From: Congregibacter brevis
GTDB taxonomy: Bacteria; Pseudomonadota; Gammaproteobacteria; Pseudomonadales; Halieaceae
Length of the DNA stretch: 64,000 nucleotides
Assembly (NCBI RefSeq): GCF_045689245.1
Contig: NZ_CP136865.1
Location: forward strand, 3,100,001 to 3,164,000
Reading direction: 5' to 3'
Positions 8,369 through 16,353 of the stretch are shown piece by piece. The position numbers were made by a program, and so were the translations under genes. How positions within the stretch are numbered: the first letter of the stretch is position 1; every line of letters begins with the position of its first letter. The notes below the pieces were generated by a model. The model was not told where the DNA came from. It searched no databases and saw only the letters and a program-made list of their open reading frames with translations.

Positions 8369-9353
8369 ATTCACGCTGCCATGGGCTTTCGCGCTGCTGG
8401 CCTTACCTTTTCTCGTGCGGTGGTTAAGCCCGCCTCATCGAGAGAGTCAGGACTCGCTGCAAGTGCCCTACTTTCAGCGCCTGGTGTTGTTAAGCGGTGA
8501 AACCCCACGGTCAGGTGCGAGCGTACTGCGCCGCCGGCGAATACAGGCGCTGTTCAGTATTCTTGCCTGGTGTCTTCTTGTTGTCGCCGCCGCCCGACCC
8601 GAATGGGTGGGAGAGCCCATCAACGTCGAGAAATCCGCTCGCGATCTGATGCTAGCTCTTGACCTATCAGGCTCCATGGACGCCCGCGACTTCAACAATG
8701 AAGAGGGCGAGCAACAAAACAGGCTGAGCGCAGCGAAAGTCGTGCTGCGAGACTTTGCGGCACAACGTGAGGGAGATCGTCTCGGGCTGATCGTGTTTGG
8801 AAACGCCGCTTACCTTCAGGCGCCGTTCACCGACGACATCCCTACGTGGCTGACATTATTGGACGAAAGCGAAGTCGCTATGGCCGGGCAAAGCACCGCG
8901 CTGGGCGACGCAATCGGTTTGGCGATCTCTTTGTTTCAATCCTCTGAAACCAGTAATCGGGTGCTTATCGTCCTCACCGATGGTAATGATACCGGCTCTC
9001 GCGTTCCCCCCGTCGACGCGGCCACCATCGCGGCCACCAACAACGTCACGATCTATACCGTCGCTGTCGGTGACCCATCCACTATTGGCGAGGAGGCTCT
9101 GGACCTGGAGACTCTCATCGCCATAGCAGACCTTACAAAGGGAGCCAGCTTTCAAGCGTTGGACAGCGAAGGACTGCAAATAGCCTATGACGAAATCAAT
9201 CGTCTAGAACCCGCGAAGTACGACTCGCTATCCTATCGGCCACGAACTAGCCTTTTTCACATGCCGCTCGCATGCTTCGCTATTTTGTGCCTCATAGCAT
9301 TACCCTTTTTCGCGTTGCGAGGCTGGCGTCGCCAGAAGACAGTCCGTGTTTGA
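8361..9353 (+). CDS. BatA-like von Willebrand A membrane protein
   Basis: The 330-residue protein has N-terminal membrane helices (residues 6-22 and about 60-79) and a periplasmic VWA domain. A full MIDAS motif DLSGS is at residues 101-105, with further metal-site residues in the GQSTALGDAIGLAI and LIVLTDGND segments. A C-terminal helix (MPLACFAILCLIALPFFAL) returns it to the membrane. This is the BatA architecture. The VWA domain is expected to bind a divalent cation and a protein partner, controlled by MoxR. It overlaps both neighbours. Confidence 0.92.
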   Translation: MIEFTLPWAFALLALPFLVRWLSPPHRESQDSLQVPYFQRLVLLSGETPRSGASVLRRRRIQALFSILAWCLLVVAAARPEWVGEPINVEKSARDLMLALDLSGSMDARDFNNEEGEQQNRLSAAKVVLRDFAAQREGDRLGLIVFGNAAYLQAPFTDDIPTWLTLLDESEVAMAGQSTALGDAIGLAISLFQSSETSNRVLIVLTDGNDTGSRVPPVDAATIAATNNVTIYTVAVGDPSTIGEEALDLETLIAIADLTKGASFQALDSEGLQIAYDEINRLEPAKYDSLSYRPRTSLFHMPLACFAILCLIALPFFALRGWRRQKTVRV

Positions 9354-9366
9354 TTGGGCGACGCTA

Positions 9367-10326
9367 ATGCAGTTCCACTTTCTGCGACCCTATTGGTTGC
9401 TGCTTATCGTGCCCTTTGCGGTATTAAGTGTGATTCAATGGCGTCGTAGCGACCTGGGTAAACAGTGGGAGCCCGTGATCGCTCCTCACTTGCTACCGTC
9501 AATGATAGTGCCAGGTAGCCAGCGACGGTTGTTCTCGCCGCTGTGGGTATCAATCATTTTGGGACCTCTCCTCGCCGTCACCGTCGCCGGGCCTAGTTGG
9601 CAGCGTGGTGACTCTCCCTTCGCGCAGGATGCAGCAGCCTTAATTATCGCCGTCGATCTCTCGGCTTCAATGAAGGAACCTGACTTACAACCCAGTCGCC
9701 TGCAACGCGCCCGCGACAAAATTCTCAAGCTCGCACAGTCGCGTGGAGATGCTTACACCGCGCTCATCGCCTATTCGGGCAGCGCCCATACGGTCCTGCC
9801 GCTTAGCAACGACTCCAACATGCTACTGCACTACCTTGATGCCCTGGATGTGGGCATGCTCCCGCGCCGGGGAAAGGCCCCCGAGAAGGTGCTACCCATC
9901 GCGGATAAACTATTGGCTAATCGAGGTAATGGAGGCAGTCTGCTTATTGTAGGCGATGGTGCTGGAGAGGAATCCGCAGCACTGTTTGGAGAATGGGCTG
10001 ACGCAACCGACACGCAACTTTTGGTTTGGGGCATGGGGAAAACCCAGTCGCAGTTAGATGAGGATGCCGCACGCGGCTTAGCGGCAAGAGCGCAGCCCCT
10101 TCAGGAAGCACAGCTGCGGGCAATCAGTAGTGCTGGAGGCGGCCACTACGAGCAAGTGAGTGTCGATGACCGCGACCTTAGAAGCTTGGAGCGTCGGATA
10201 AATCGCCACTATCAGCTTAGCGAGGATAGTGCCCGCCCCTGGATAGATGGAGGTATCTACCTGCTCCCACCTATCATGCTCCTCTTCTTGCTGTGGTTTC
10301 GCCAGGGCTGGGTTCTCCGATGGTAA
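9367..10326 (+). CDS. BatB-like von Willebrand A membrane protein
   Basis: ATG 9367 gives MQFHFLRPYWLLL, which matches the usual BatB N-terminus better than the upstream GTG 9346. The 319-residue protein has two N-terminal membrane helices, a VWA domain with the MIDAS motif DLSAS at residues 97-101, and a C-terminal helix (YLLPPIMLLFLLWF). It is the second VWA protein of the operon, paralogous to the gene just upstream. Its stop overlaps the start of the next gene (ATGGTAA). Confidence 0.9.
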   Translation: MQFHFLRPYWLLLIVPFAVLSVIQWRRSDLGKQWEPVIAPHLLPSMIVPGSQRRLFSPLWVSIILGPLLAVTVAGPSWQRGDSPFAQDAAALIIAVDLSASMKEPDLQPSRLQRARDKILKLAQSRGDAYTALIAYSGSAHTVLPLSNDSNMLLHYLDALDVGMLPRRGKAPEKVLPIADKLLANRGNGGSLLIVGDGAGEESAALFGEWADATDTQLLVWGMGKTQSQLDEDAARGLAARAQPLQEAQLRAISSAGGGHYEQVSVDDRDLRSLERRINRHYQLSEDSARPWIDGGIYLLPPIMLLFLLWFRQGWVLRW

Positions 10327-10994
10327 ACTGGAGTTCATCTTGGCGGCACCGTTTGACGGCGCGCAAGTATTTGCTGCTGCTAGGGGCGGTCGTGATCGGC
10401 TGGGCCCTGAGCAACCCTCAAGGCTTCCTCAATCTGTGGCTCACCCCTGACCAGCAAGGTCGCTTATGGTTCGCCTACGGTGACTATGAACGCGCCGGAC
10501 GAAGTTTTGAAAACCCTCGTTGGCGAGGAATGAGTTTGTATGCCGCGGAGGATTTCTATGCCGCCGCGCAGTATTTTTCGCAGTATCAAGACGCTGAATC
10601 TCTGCTCGCGAGAGCAAACTCTCTCGCTCAGGCTAGAGAGTATCTGGATGCCCGCGATGCTTACGAGGAACTCGCTGAACGCTATCCCGAGCACCCTGCT
10701 CCTCCCGTGAACATTCCAATAATTCAAGAGCTCATCGACGCTAACCGAGAACTATCTGAGAGCCAGGTTTCCGAATCCGGCGACATGTCCTCAGATAATG
10801 ATGATGGTCCCCGCTCTTCAGAGGGTGACGAACGACTAACGAATGTGGAAAGAGAGCAACTGTCAGCACAACAACTACTCGACGACCCGGGCTTGACCGA
10901 AATGTGGCTCAGGCAGGTACAACGGAATCCTTCCGAATTCCTGAGCACCAAGTTTGACCTGCAGTTACGTCGTCGAGAGGCAGGCACACCATGA
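10320..10994 (+). CDS. BatC-like TPR-type protein of the Bat operon
   Basis: ATG 10320 overlaps the stop of the upstream VWA gene, so translation is coupled. A GTG at 10293 is also in frame but would overlap by 34 bp. The 224-residue protein has a membrane helix (residues about 15-30), then alpha-helical repeats resembling tetratricopeptides (FAYGDYERAGRSFENPRW, AEDFYAAAQYFSQYQDAESL, LAQAREYLDARDAYEELAERYPEHP). A very acidic, Ser-rich linker (residues about 145-175) precedes a short conserved C-terminus. The position corresponds to the TPR (BatC/E) slot of other Bat operons. Confidence 0.82.
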   Translation: MVNWSSSWRHRLTARKYLLLLGAVVIGWALSNPQGFLNLWLTPDQQGRLWFAYGDYERAGRSFENPRWRGMSLYAAEDFYAAAQYFSQYQDAESLLARANSLAQAREYLDARDAYEELAERYPEHPAPPVNIPIIQELIDANRELSESQVSESGDMSSDNDDGPRSSEGDERLTNVEREQLSAQQLLDDPGLTEMWLRQVQRNPSEFLSTKFDLQLRRREAGTP

Positions 10995-12406
10995 GGCTGT
11001 TATCGAGACGCGAGGACAAATTCTTCGAGCGGTTATCGATTCCTGATGAGGCGTTCCGAAAGAGTCTGAAAGGCATTGTGCTAGTTCTGATGATGGCAGC
11101 GGCTTTTGCACCGCACCGTCTTAGTGCCATGACTTTGGAGCAACTTCGTGAGGACGACATGCTCCGTACAAGCGTGACTGTCGATTCGAACGACGGGCTT
11201 TACCAACGAGCGCCCTTTGTCCTGGTTATCGAAGTGGCTACCGCCCGTTGGTTTAGCCGCGGCACCCGCGTTGAAGATTTTCGTATCCCAGGCGCCGTTG
11301 TTAGGCCGGTATCAAACTTTGCTGACAATAGCTCGAGGCGGATTAACGGAGAAACCTGGAGCATACAGCGATGGCGTTTCCGCGTTTTTCCCAGAGAAGC
11401 AGGTATCCTCGACATACCGCCCTTAGAGTTGTTTGCGTCAGTGAACACAGCAACGGACGGTACAGTCGAGGGCGATCTTAAGCTGGACCCATTACAAGTT
11501 GAAATTCAGCGTCCGGCAGAGGCCGACGACTCGGCACCCTGGATAGCAACGCCGGACTTAAGTATCGAACAAAGCTGGGAAGGAGAGCTCGAAAGCTACA
11601 TCCCGGGCGATGCGATTACGCGCAAGCGGCGTTTTGTGGTTCAGGACGCGCCTGCGATGATGCTGGAGTCTTCAAAGGTAAGCGACATCCCTGGGCTGTC
11701 GATCTACGAGGCTCCCGCAACGGTCTCAGACCAGAGCGACCGCGGCAAACTGGTCGGAACGCGGGAAGAAACCTTGGTCGTAACATTCGAGTCACCCGGA
11801 ATCTACCATTTGCCCGGTCTTGAATACGCTTGGTTCAACACGGATAGCAAAGAGTTCGAAACAATTTCGCTTCCAGCTCTCGAAGTAGAGGTTGTTGCAT
11901 CGACGCCACAGTCGACGGAAAAAGATAAGGCTTTTCACTTTTCGATCAGCGCGCCCGTGATCTTGGCGACCATCGCGACGCTCGTCATCATTGCCGCGCT
12001 TTGGTTAACGCGAGGCTCCACCATTTCCCTAAAGCTTCGGGCTGCTATCAACGCGAGACGACAACGTCGTGCAAACTATCAGGGGTATCTTCAGGCGCTA
12101 CGGAGTCAGAATAGCGCCTTGTGTGTACAGCTTCTTTACGGACAACTCCCCCAGACTGACTCTACGCTCCAGTTAAGAGAGGCCGTGAAAGCCACAGATT
12201 TGAAACGCAAGGGCGCCACCGCAGCGAATGGGGAGAACGGCATCGAGCGCAGTTTGGAGCTTCTCCTTGAACATGCCTATGGAGGAGGCAGTCTAATGCC
12301 AGATCAAGGCGCCGCGATTGAGCTTTGGAGAGCCTTGAGTCATCCGAGCAGCGGCGATCCTTATCTAGCAGAGCTACATCTTAACCCCTTGTCTTCGACG
12401 CTCTGA
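10991..12406 (+). CDS. BatD-like protein
   Basis: The 471-residue protein has a signal or anchor helix at residues about 27-46, a periplasmic beta-rich region starting TSVTVDSNDGLYQRAPFVLVIEV, and one membrane helix near residues 315-335 (VILATIATLVIIAALWL), followed by a cytoplasmic helical tail. This is the layout of BatD, the last protein of the aerotolerance operon. It starts inside the stop of the upstream gene (ATGA overlap). No clear terminator follows; the next promoter appears about 75 bp downstream. Confidence 0.85.
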   Translation: MRLLSRREDKFFERLSIPDEAFRKSLKGIVLVLMMAAAFAPHRLSAMTLEQLREDDMLRTSVTVDSNDGLYQRAPFVLVIEVATARWFSRGTRVEDFRIPGAVVRPVSNFADNSSRRINGETWSIQRWRFRVFPREAGILDIPPLELFASVNTATDGTVEGDLKLDPLQVEIQRPAEADDSAPWIATPDLSIEQSWEGELESYIPGDAITRKRRFVVQDAPAMMLESSKVSDIPGLSIYEAPATVSDQSDRGKLVGTREETLVVTFESPGIYHLPGLEYAWFNTDSKEFETISLPALEVEVVASTPQSTEKDKAFHFSISAPVILATIATLVIIAALWLTRGSTISLKLRAAINARRQRRANYQGYLQALRSQNSALCVQLLYGQLPQTDSTLQLREAVKATDLKRKGATAANGENGIERSLELLLEHAYGGGSLMPDQGAAIELWRALSHPSSGDPYLAELHLNPLSSTL

Positions 12407-12479
12407 GGAGAGCTAAATAGGTCGGCTAGGGCCAAGCAAACAGGCCTCCAACAAGCTAACCGCGAGCGTCGTTCGGTGG

Positions 12480-12485
12480 CATAAT
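12480..12485 (+). promoter_or_regulatory. Candidate -10 box of the purine salvage operon
   Basis: CATAAT lies 137 bp before the deaminase ATG and 5 bp before the first arm of the predicted leader structure. Transcription starting near 12490 would begin the RNA exactly at that structure. The -35 region is weak, so an activator may be needed. This is inference from sequence only. Confidence 0.4.
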
Positions 12486-12489
12486 CTTT

Positions 12490-12614
12490 GCGGGCACGTA
12501 TTAGAAATAAAAGGTCAATACCGTCGGCGGCAATCCTGATTTTAGGATTGATTGCGCAAGTGATTGCGCAGTAAGTGCCCGGGTAATTCTCACCACTGAA
12601 TCGTAACGGAGTGG
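12490..12614 (+). promoter_or_regulatory. Structured 5' leader (three-helix fold) of the purine deaminase-permease-PRT operon
   Basis: Three perfectly complementary elements are nested. A closing stem CGGGCAC (12491-12497) pairs with GTGCCCG (12575-12581). Inside it, hairpin CAATCCT-gatttt-AGGATTG (12531-12550) is followed 2 nt later by hairpin TGCGCAA-GTGA-TTGCGCA (12553-12570) with a GNRA-type loop. Downstream, CCACT (12593-12597) can pair with AGTGG (12610-12614), enclosing the GGAG ribosome site. The layout resembles an aptamer plus a translation-control platform. It does not match the canonical purine riboswitch. The last hairpin also resembles a PurR-type operator (CGCAA-N4-TTGCG), so a DNA-binding role is an alternative. 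Confidence 0.5.
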
Positions 12615-12616
12615 AT

Positions 12617-13636
12617 ATGCAGTCCCCAGAAAACCAGTCTATGCTCGACTTTGTTCAAAAGCTTCCTAAGGCTGAGCTACACGTGCACCTTGAGGGAACC
12701 CTTGAGCCTGAGCACATTTTCAGCCTCGCTCAGCGCAATGGAATCGAGCTGGAGTACAAAACTCCAGATGAAGTAATTGCTGCCTACGACTTCCACGACC
12801 TGCCTTCGTTTCTTTCGATCTACTATGCCGCGATGGATGTGTTGCGCACCGAAGAAGACTTTTATGAACTTGCGCTTCACTACTTCCAGCGGGCAGCGGC
12901 ACAGAACGTGGTCTACGTAGAGCCGTTTTTTGACCCGCAGGCTCATACCAGCCGTGGGGTCGCTTTTGAAACCGTTATCAACGGAATACACCGGGCACAG
13001 CAAGAAGCGGCGGCAAGCCTAGGCGTGGAAAGTAATTTGATCCTGTGTTTTTTGCGTGACATGAGCGCCGAGTCTGCTGCCGAACACCTGGAGATGGCTA
13101 TACCCCACATAGATAAACTGATTGGGGTAGGTTTAGATTCCGACGAGAAGGATAACCCACCTGCGAAGTTTGCGGAGGTCTTTGCAAAAGCCCGGGAATT
13201 GGGTTTGAAACTCACCATGCACTGTGATGTGAACCAGAAAGACATCCTTGAACACATCGAAGAATGTCTCGACTTGATTAAAGTCGACCGCATTGATCAC
13301 GGTATAAACGCACTAGAAGATGACGCGCTGTGCACCGAGATTGCGCGCCGCGGCCTCGGGTTAACCGTCTGCCCCGTTTCTAATCGCTTTGTGGTGCAGA
13401 ACCTTACCGGGGACGAAATACGAAAAATGTTATCCAAAGGAATGAAGGCCACCATCAACTCCGATGATCCCGCCTATTTCAGAGCCTATATGAACGAAAA
13501 TTTCATGGCTCTGGTGGAGGACGCGGACTTTTCAAAGGACGAAATCACCACCCTGACTCGGAATGCTTTCGAGGTGAGCTGGATGAGCGACAGCAAGAAG
13601 TCCGCATACCTGTCGCGTCTCGAGAAGGTGCAATAA
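12617..13636 (+). CDS. Adenine/adenosine deaminase family protein with altered catalytic HAGE motif
   Basis: ATG 12617 has GGAG 5 nt upstream; the in-frame GTG 12611 overlaps that site. The 339-residue protein aligns throughout with bacterial adenine deaminases of the amidohydrolase superfamily (KAELHVHLEGTLEPE, LRTEEDFYELA, VYVEPFFDPQAHT). The metal ligands are present: His 22/24, His 202, and Asp 283-284 in NSDDPAYF; the catalytic His 228 (IDHG) is also kept. However, the HAGE motif, whose Glu protonates the purine, reads HCDV (202-205), so the usual proton donor is absent. It heads a purine salvage operon with permease and phosphoribosyltransferase. It may act on a different purine or use Asp 204 instead. 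Confidence 0.85.
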   Translation: MQSPENQSMLDFVQKLPKAELHVHLEGTLEPEHIFSLAQRNGIELEYKTPDEVIAAYDFHDLPSFLSIYYAAMDVLRTEEDFYELALHYFQRAAAQNVVYVEPFFDPQAHTSRGVAFETVINGIHRAQQEAAASLGVESNLILCFLRDMSAESAAEHLEMAIPHIDKLIGVGLDSDEKDNPPAKFAEVFAKARELGLKLTMHCDVNQKDILEHIEECLDLIKVDRIDHGINALEDDALCTEIARRGLGLTVCPVSNRFVVQNLTGDEIRKMLSKGMKATINSDDPAYFRAYMNENFMALVEDADFSKDEITTLTRNAFEVSWMSDSKKSAYLSRLEKVQ

Positions 13637-13639
13637 GTC

Positions 13640-14938
13640 ATGCGCAATGCCATCGATCGATTCTTCGGACTAACCGAACATAACAGCAGCATCCGACAAG
13701 AAGTGCTCGCGGGCGTAACCACGTTCCTTGCCATGGCGTACATCACCGTGGTTAACCCGGGCATATTGTCCGCTGCGGGTATGGACTTTGGTGCAGTATT
13801 TGTAGCGACGTGCCTCGCCGCTGCACTGGGCACCGCCATCATGGGGCTTTACGCCAATTATCCCGTCGCCCAGGCCCCAGGCATGGGTCAAAACGCGTTT
13901 TTCACCTACGGCGTGGTTTTGGGATTGGGCCACACTTGGCAAAGCGCCCTCGGAGCGGTATTTGTTTCGGGCCTTATTTTTATTGTTTTGTCGGTACTTC
14001 CGGTGCGGGAGTGGCTCATCAATGCGATCCCCCGTTCTCTCAAGCTTGGTATATCAGCGGGAATTGGGTTTTTCCTTGGTATCATCGCCCTTTCGGGCAG
14101 CGGGATAATCGTTAGTAACGAAGCGACTATTGTAGGCCTCGGGGATCTGACCGAAACCCCCGCTATTTTTATGCTCCTTGGTTTTGTACTCATCGCCGCG
14201 CTCTCAGCTCGGCGCACTGTGGGAGCAGTCGTGATCGGTATGCTTGTGGTAACGGTGTTGGGCTGGCTCACCGGAGCCGCTGAATTTCAGGGTGTCGTCT
14301 CTATGCCACCCCCGATGACGTCATTTTTAGAACTCGATATCGTCGGTGCTCTCGACCTGTCCATGGTCACGGTCATCCTCACCTTATTGCTAGTGGACGT
14401 TTTTGACACCGCGGGCACCTTGGTGGGCGTGGCGAACCGAGCAGGAATGCTTGACAAGAAAGGCCATTTACCGCGGTTACGACGAGCACTGCTCTCTGAC
14501 TCCAGTGCAACCGCTGTAGGAGCTGTGCTGGGTACATCCTCAACGACCAGCTTTATCGAAAGTGCCGCGGGCGTAGAAGCTGGGGGCCGGACCGGATTAA
14601 CCGCCTTAACTACCGCCGGGCTCTTTTTGCTTTGCCTTTTCATCGCGCCTCTGGCCCAGAGTGTTCCGGGCTTCGCTACGGGAGCCGCCCTGCTCTTCGT
14701 TGCCACAATTATGGCAAGAGCGCTTGAAGATCTGGAGTGGGGCGACGTTGCAGAAAGTGCCCCGGCAATAGTGACGGCTATTGCAGTCCCCTTGAGCTAC
14801 TCCATCGCCGACGGAATTGGTCTGGGATTCATCACTTACGCTCTAATAAAAATAGCCTCTGGCAATGCCAGTCGCTGCCCAATGGCCGTCTACGTAGTTG
14901 CCGGGATCTTTATGCTAAAGTTCGGTTTTCTCTCCTGA
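13640..14938 (+). CDS. NCS2 family purine permease (AzgA-like guanine/hypoxanthine transporter)
   Basis: The 432-residue, very hydrophobic protein fits the AzgA branch of NCS2 nucleobase transporters: RQEVLAGVTTFLAMAYITVVNPGIL near the N-terminus, QAPGMGQNAFFTYGVVLGLG, DVFDTAGTLVGVANRAGML and GTSSTTSFIESAAGVEAGGRTG. About 12-14 membrane segments are expected. It should import hypoxanthine, guanine or adenine by proton symport. It starts 3 bp after the deaminase stop and precedes a phosphoribosyltransferase, so uptake, conversion and trapping of a purine base are encoded in order. Confidence 0.94.
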   Translation: MRNAIDRFFGLTEHNSSIRQEVLAGVTTFLAMAYITVVNPGILSAAGMDFGAVFVATCLAAALGTAIMGLYANYPVAQAPGMGQNAFFTYGVVLGLGHTWQSALGAVFVSGLIFIVLSVLPVREWLINAIPRSLKLGISAGIGFFLGIIALSGSGIIVSNEATIVGLGDLTETPAIFMLLGFVLIAALSARRTVGAVVIGMLVVTVLGWLTGAAEFQGVVSMPPPMTSFLELDIVGALDLSMVTVILTLLLVDVFDTAGTLVGVANRAGMLDKKGHLPRLRRALLSDSSATAVGAVLGTSSTTSFIESAAGVEAGGRTGLTALTTAGLFLLCLFIAPLAQSVPGFATGAALLFVATIMARALEDLEWGDVAESAPAIVTAIAVPLSYSIADGIGLGFITYALIKIASGNASRCPMAVYVVAGIFMLKFGFLS

Positions 14939-14954
14939 GCATGGCTAACTATTG

Positions 14955-15524
14955 ATGGATAAAGTCTATATTTCCGCGAATGACTTACTGCTTGATTCTT
15001 TTCGCTTGGGCGAAAAAATCTTTGCCAGCGGCTTCAGACCAGACTTCATCATAGGCGTTTGGCGCGGAGGCGCCCCGGTTGGTATCGCGATTCAGGAGTA
15101 TCTGGAATACGTTGGCGTGGAGTCTGATCACATCGCCATTCGCACTTCCTCGTACACTGGCATTAATCAACAGGAAAAGACCGTTCGGGTGCATGGGCTG
15201 GATTACATCATCGACAACGTAAATGCCAACGACGATGTCTTACTCGTTGACGATGTGTTTGATTCCGGTCGTAGCGTCAAGGCTATCTTCGACAAAATGA
15301 ACGCCAAGTGTCGCCGAAACATGCCTCAGAATATGCGGGTGGCCACACCCTGGTACAAGCCGTCCAAGAACGTTACGGATATCAAACCGGATTACTACGT
15401 CCACGAAACCGATGCGTGGCTGGTGTTCCCCCACGAACTCGTAGGGCTTACTCAACAAGAAATCATCGATAACAAGGGTCCCCTTGCGAAGACCCTAGAA
15501 ACTCGACTAAAGAGCGCCAGCTAA
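14955..15524 (+). CDS. Purine phosphoribosyltransferase (hypoxanthine PRT-like)
   Basis: The 189-residue protein has the PRPP-binding motif VLLVDDVFDSGRSV (residues about 96-109) and an N-terminal FIIGVWRGGAPVG loop, both typical of type I phosphoribosyltransferases. It would convert a free 6-oxopurine plus PRPP to the nucleotide. ATG 14955 is preferred to the adjacent TTG 14952. It is the third gene of the purine salvage operon, 16 bp after the permease. A hypoxanthine or guanine substrate is inferred from context. It converges on the SDR gene, with 7 bp between the stops. Confidence 0.85.
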   Translation: MDKVYISANDLLLDSFRLGEKIFASGFRPDFIIGVWRGGAPVGIAIQEYLEYVGVESDHIAIRTSSYTGINQQEKTVRVHGLDYIIDNVNANDDVLLVDDVFDSGRSVKAIFDKMNAKCRRNMPQNMRVATPWYKPSKNVTDIKPDYYVHETDAWLVFPHELVGLTQQEIIDNKGPLAKTLETRLKSAS

Positions 15525-15531
15525 AAGCAGC

Positions 15532-16302
15532 CTAGCGAGGCTGCATGCGAATAGCGCCATCCATACGGATTGTTTCGCCATTGGTGTAGTCATTTTCTAC
15601 GATGTACTGCGACAGGTGTGAGATCTCATCAGGCTTACCAAGGCGCTTAGGGTAGACGGGCTGTGCCGCCAGACTGTCGTAGGCCTCCGTTGGCAGAGAC
15701 TCGAACAGCGGCGTATGGATAAGCCCCGGTGCAATAGTATTCACTCGGATTCCCAAGGACGCGAGATCCCGTGCGATGGGCAGAGTCATCCCCACTATTC
15801 CACCTTTTGACGCGCTGTATGCCGCTTGACCAACCTGTCCCTCAAACGCCGCCACAGACGCCGTGTTGATAATTACGCCGCGAGCGCCATCTTCATTGAT
15901 CGGGTCTTGCTTCGCCATTTGCGCTGCGGCGAGACGCAGAACATTGAAAGTACCAATAAGGTTCACATCGATGACTTTCTTGAAACGCGCCAACTCCACA
16001 GGCTCTCCGCGGCTGACCGTTTTGGCGGCATCACCAATACCCGCGAAGTTGTTGCAGATGTGCACGGCACCAAAGGCCTCCACCGTAGCAGCAACAGCCT
16101 CCGCGACCTGGTCCTCATCCGCCACATTCACCTGGCGATAGATGACATCTGCGCCTAGCTCGTTCACGAGGGCATTGCCCCGCGCTTCGTTCATGTCAAA
16201 AATCGCAACCTTCGCGCCCAGACCAAGATAGCGACGCACGGTGGCTTCTCCCAAGCCGGAAGCTCCGCCGGTGACAATCGCTACTTTTCCATTGATATCC
16301 AT
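15532..16302 (-). CDS. Short-chain dehydrogenase, 3-hydroxyacyl-CoA dehydrogenase type 2-like (HSD10)
   Basis: The 256-residue SDR has the NAD-binding TGGASGLG near the N-terminus, the NNFAG segment equivalent to NNAG, and the catalytic Ser plus YSASK. Overall it resembles HSD17B10-type 3-hydroxyacyl-CoA dehydrogenases (VRVNTIAPGLIHTPLFESLP, EISHLSQYIVENDYTNGE). It is the last gene of a beta-oxidation operon after the thiolase and FadB/J-type genes, about 50 bp downstream of the latter, so oxidation of (branched) 3-hydroxyacyl-CoA is likely. NNAG reading NNFAG is a small known variant in this subgroup. Confidence 0.9.
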   Translation of the reverse strand: MDINGKVAIVTGGASGLGEATVRRYLGLGAKVAIFDMNEARGNALVNELGADVIYRQVNVADEDQVAEAVAATVEAFGAVHICNNFAGIGDAAKTVSRGEPVELARFKKVIDVNLIGTFNVLRLAAAQMAKQDPINEDGARGVIINTASVAAFEGQVGQAAYSASKGGIVGMTLPIARDLASLGIRVNTIAPGLIHTPLFESLPTEAYDSLAAQPVYPKRLGKPDEISHLSQYIVENDYTNGETIRMDGAIRMQPR

Positions 16303-16353
16303 ATCTTGTTTGCTCCAATAAACCCTTTTAAGTAAATCCGACTCTGGCGCTGC

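Noticed and set aside
12490..12614. Canonical purine (guanine/adenine) riboswitch
   Set aside because: The conserved loop-loop and junction sequences of that class are not visible. Only the three-helix architecture is similar.
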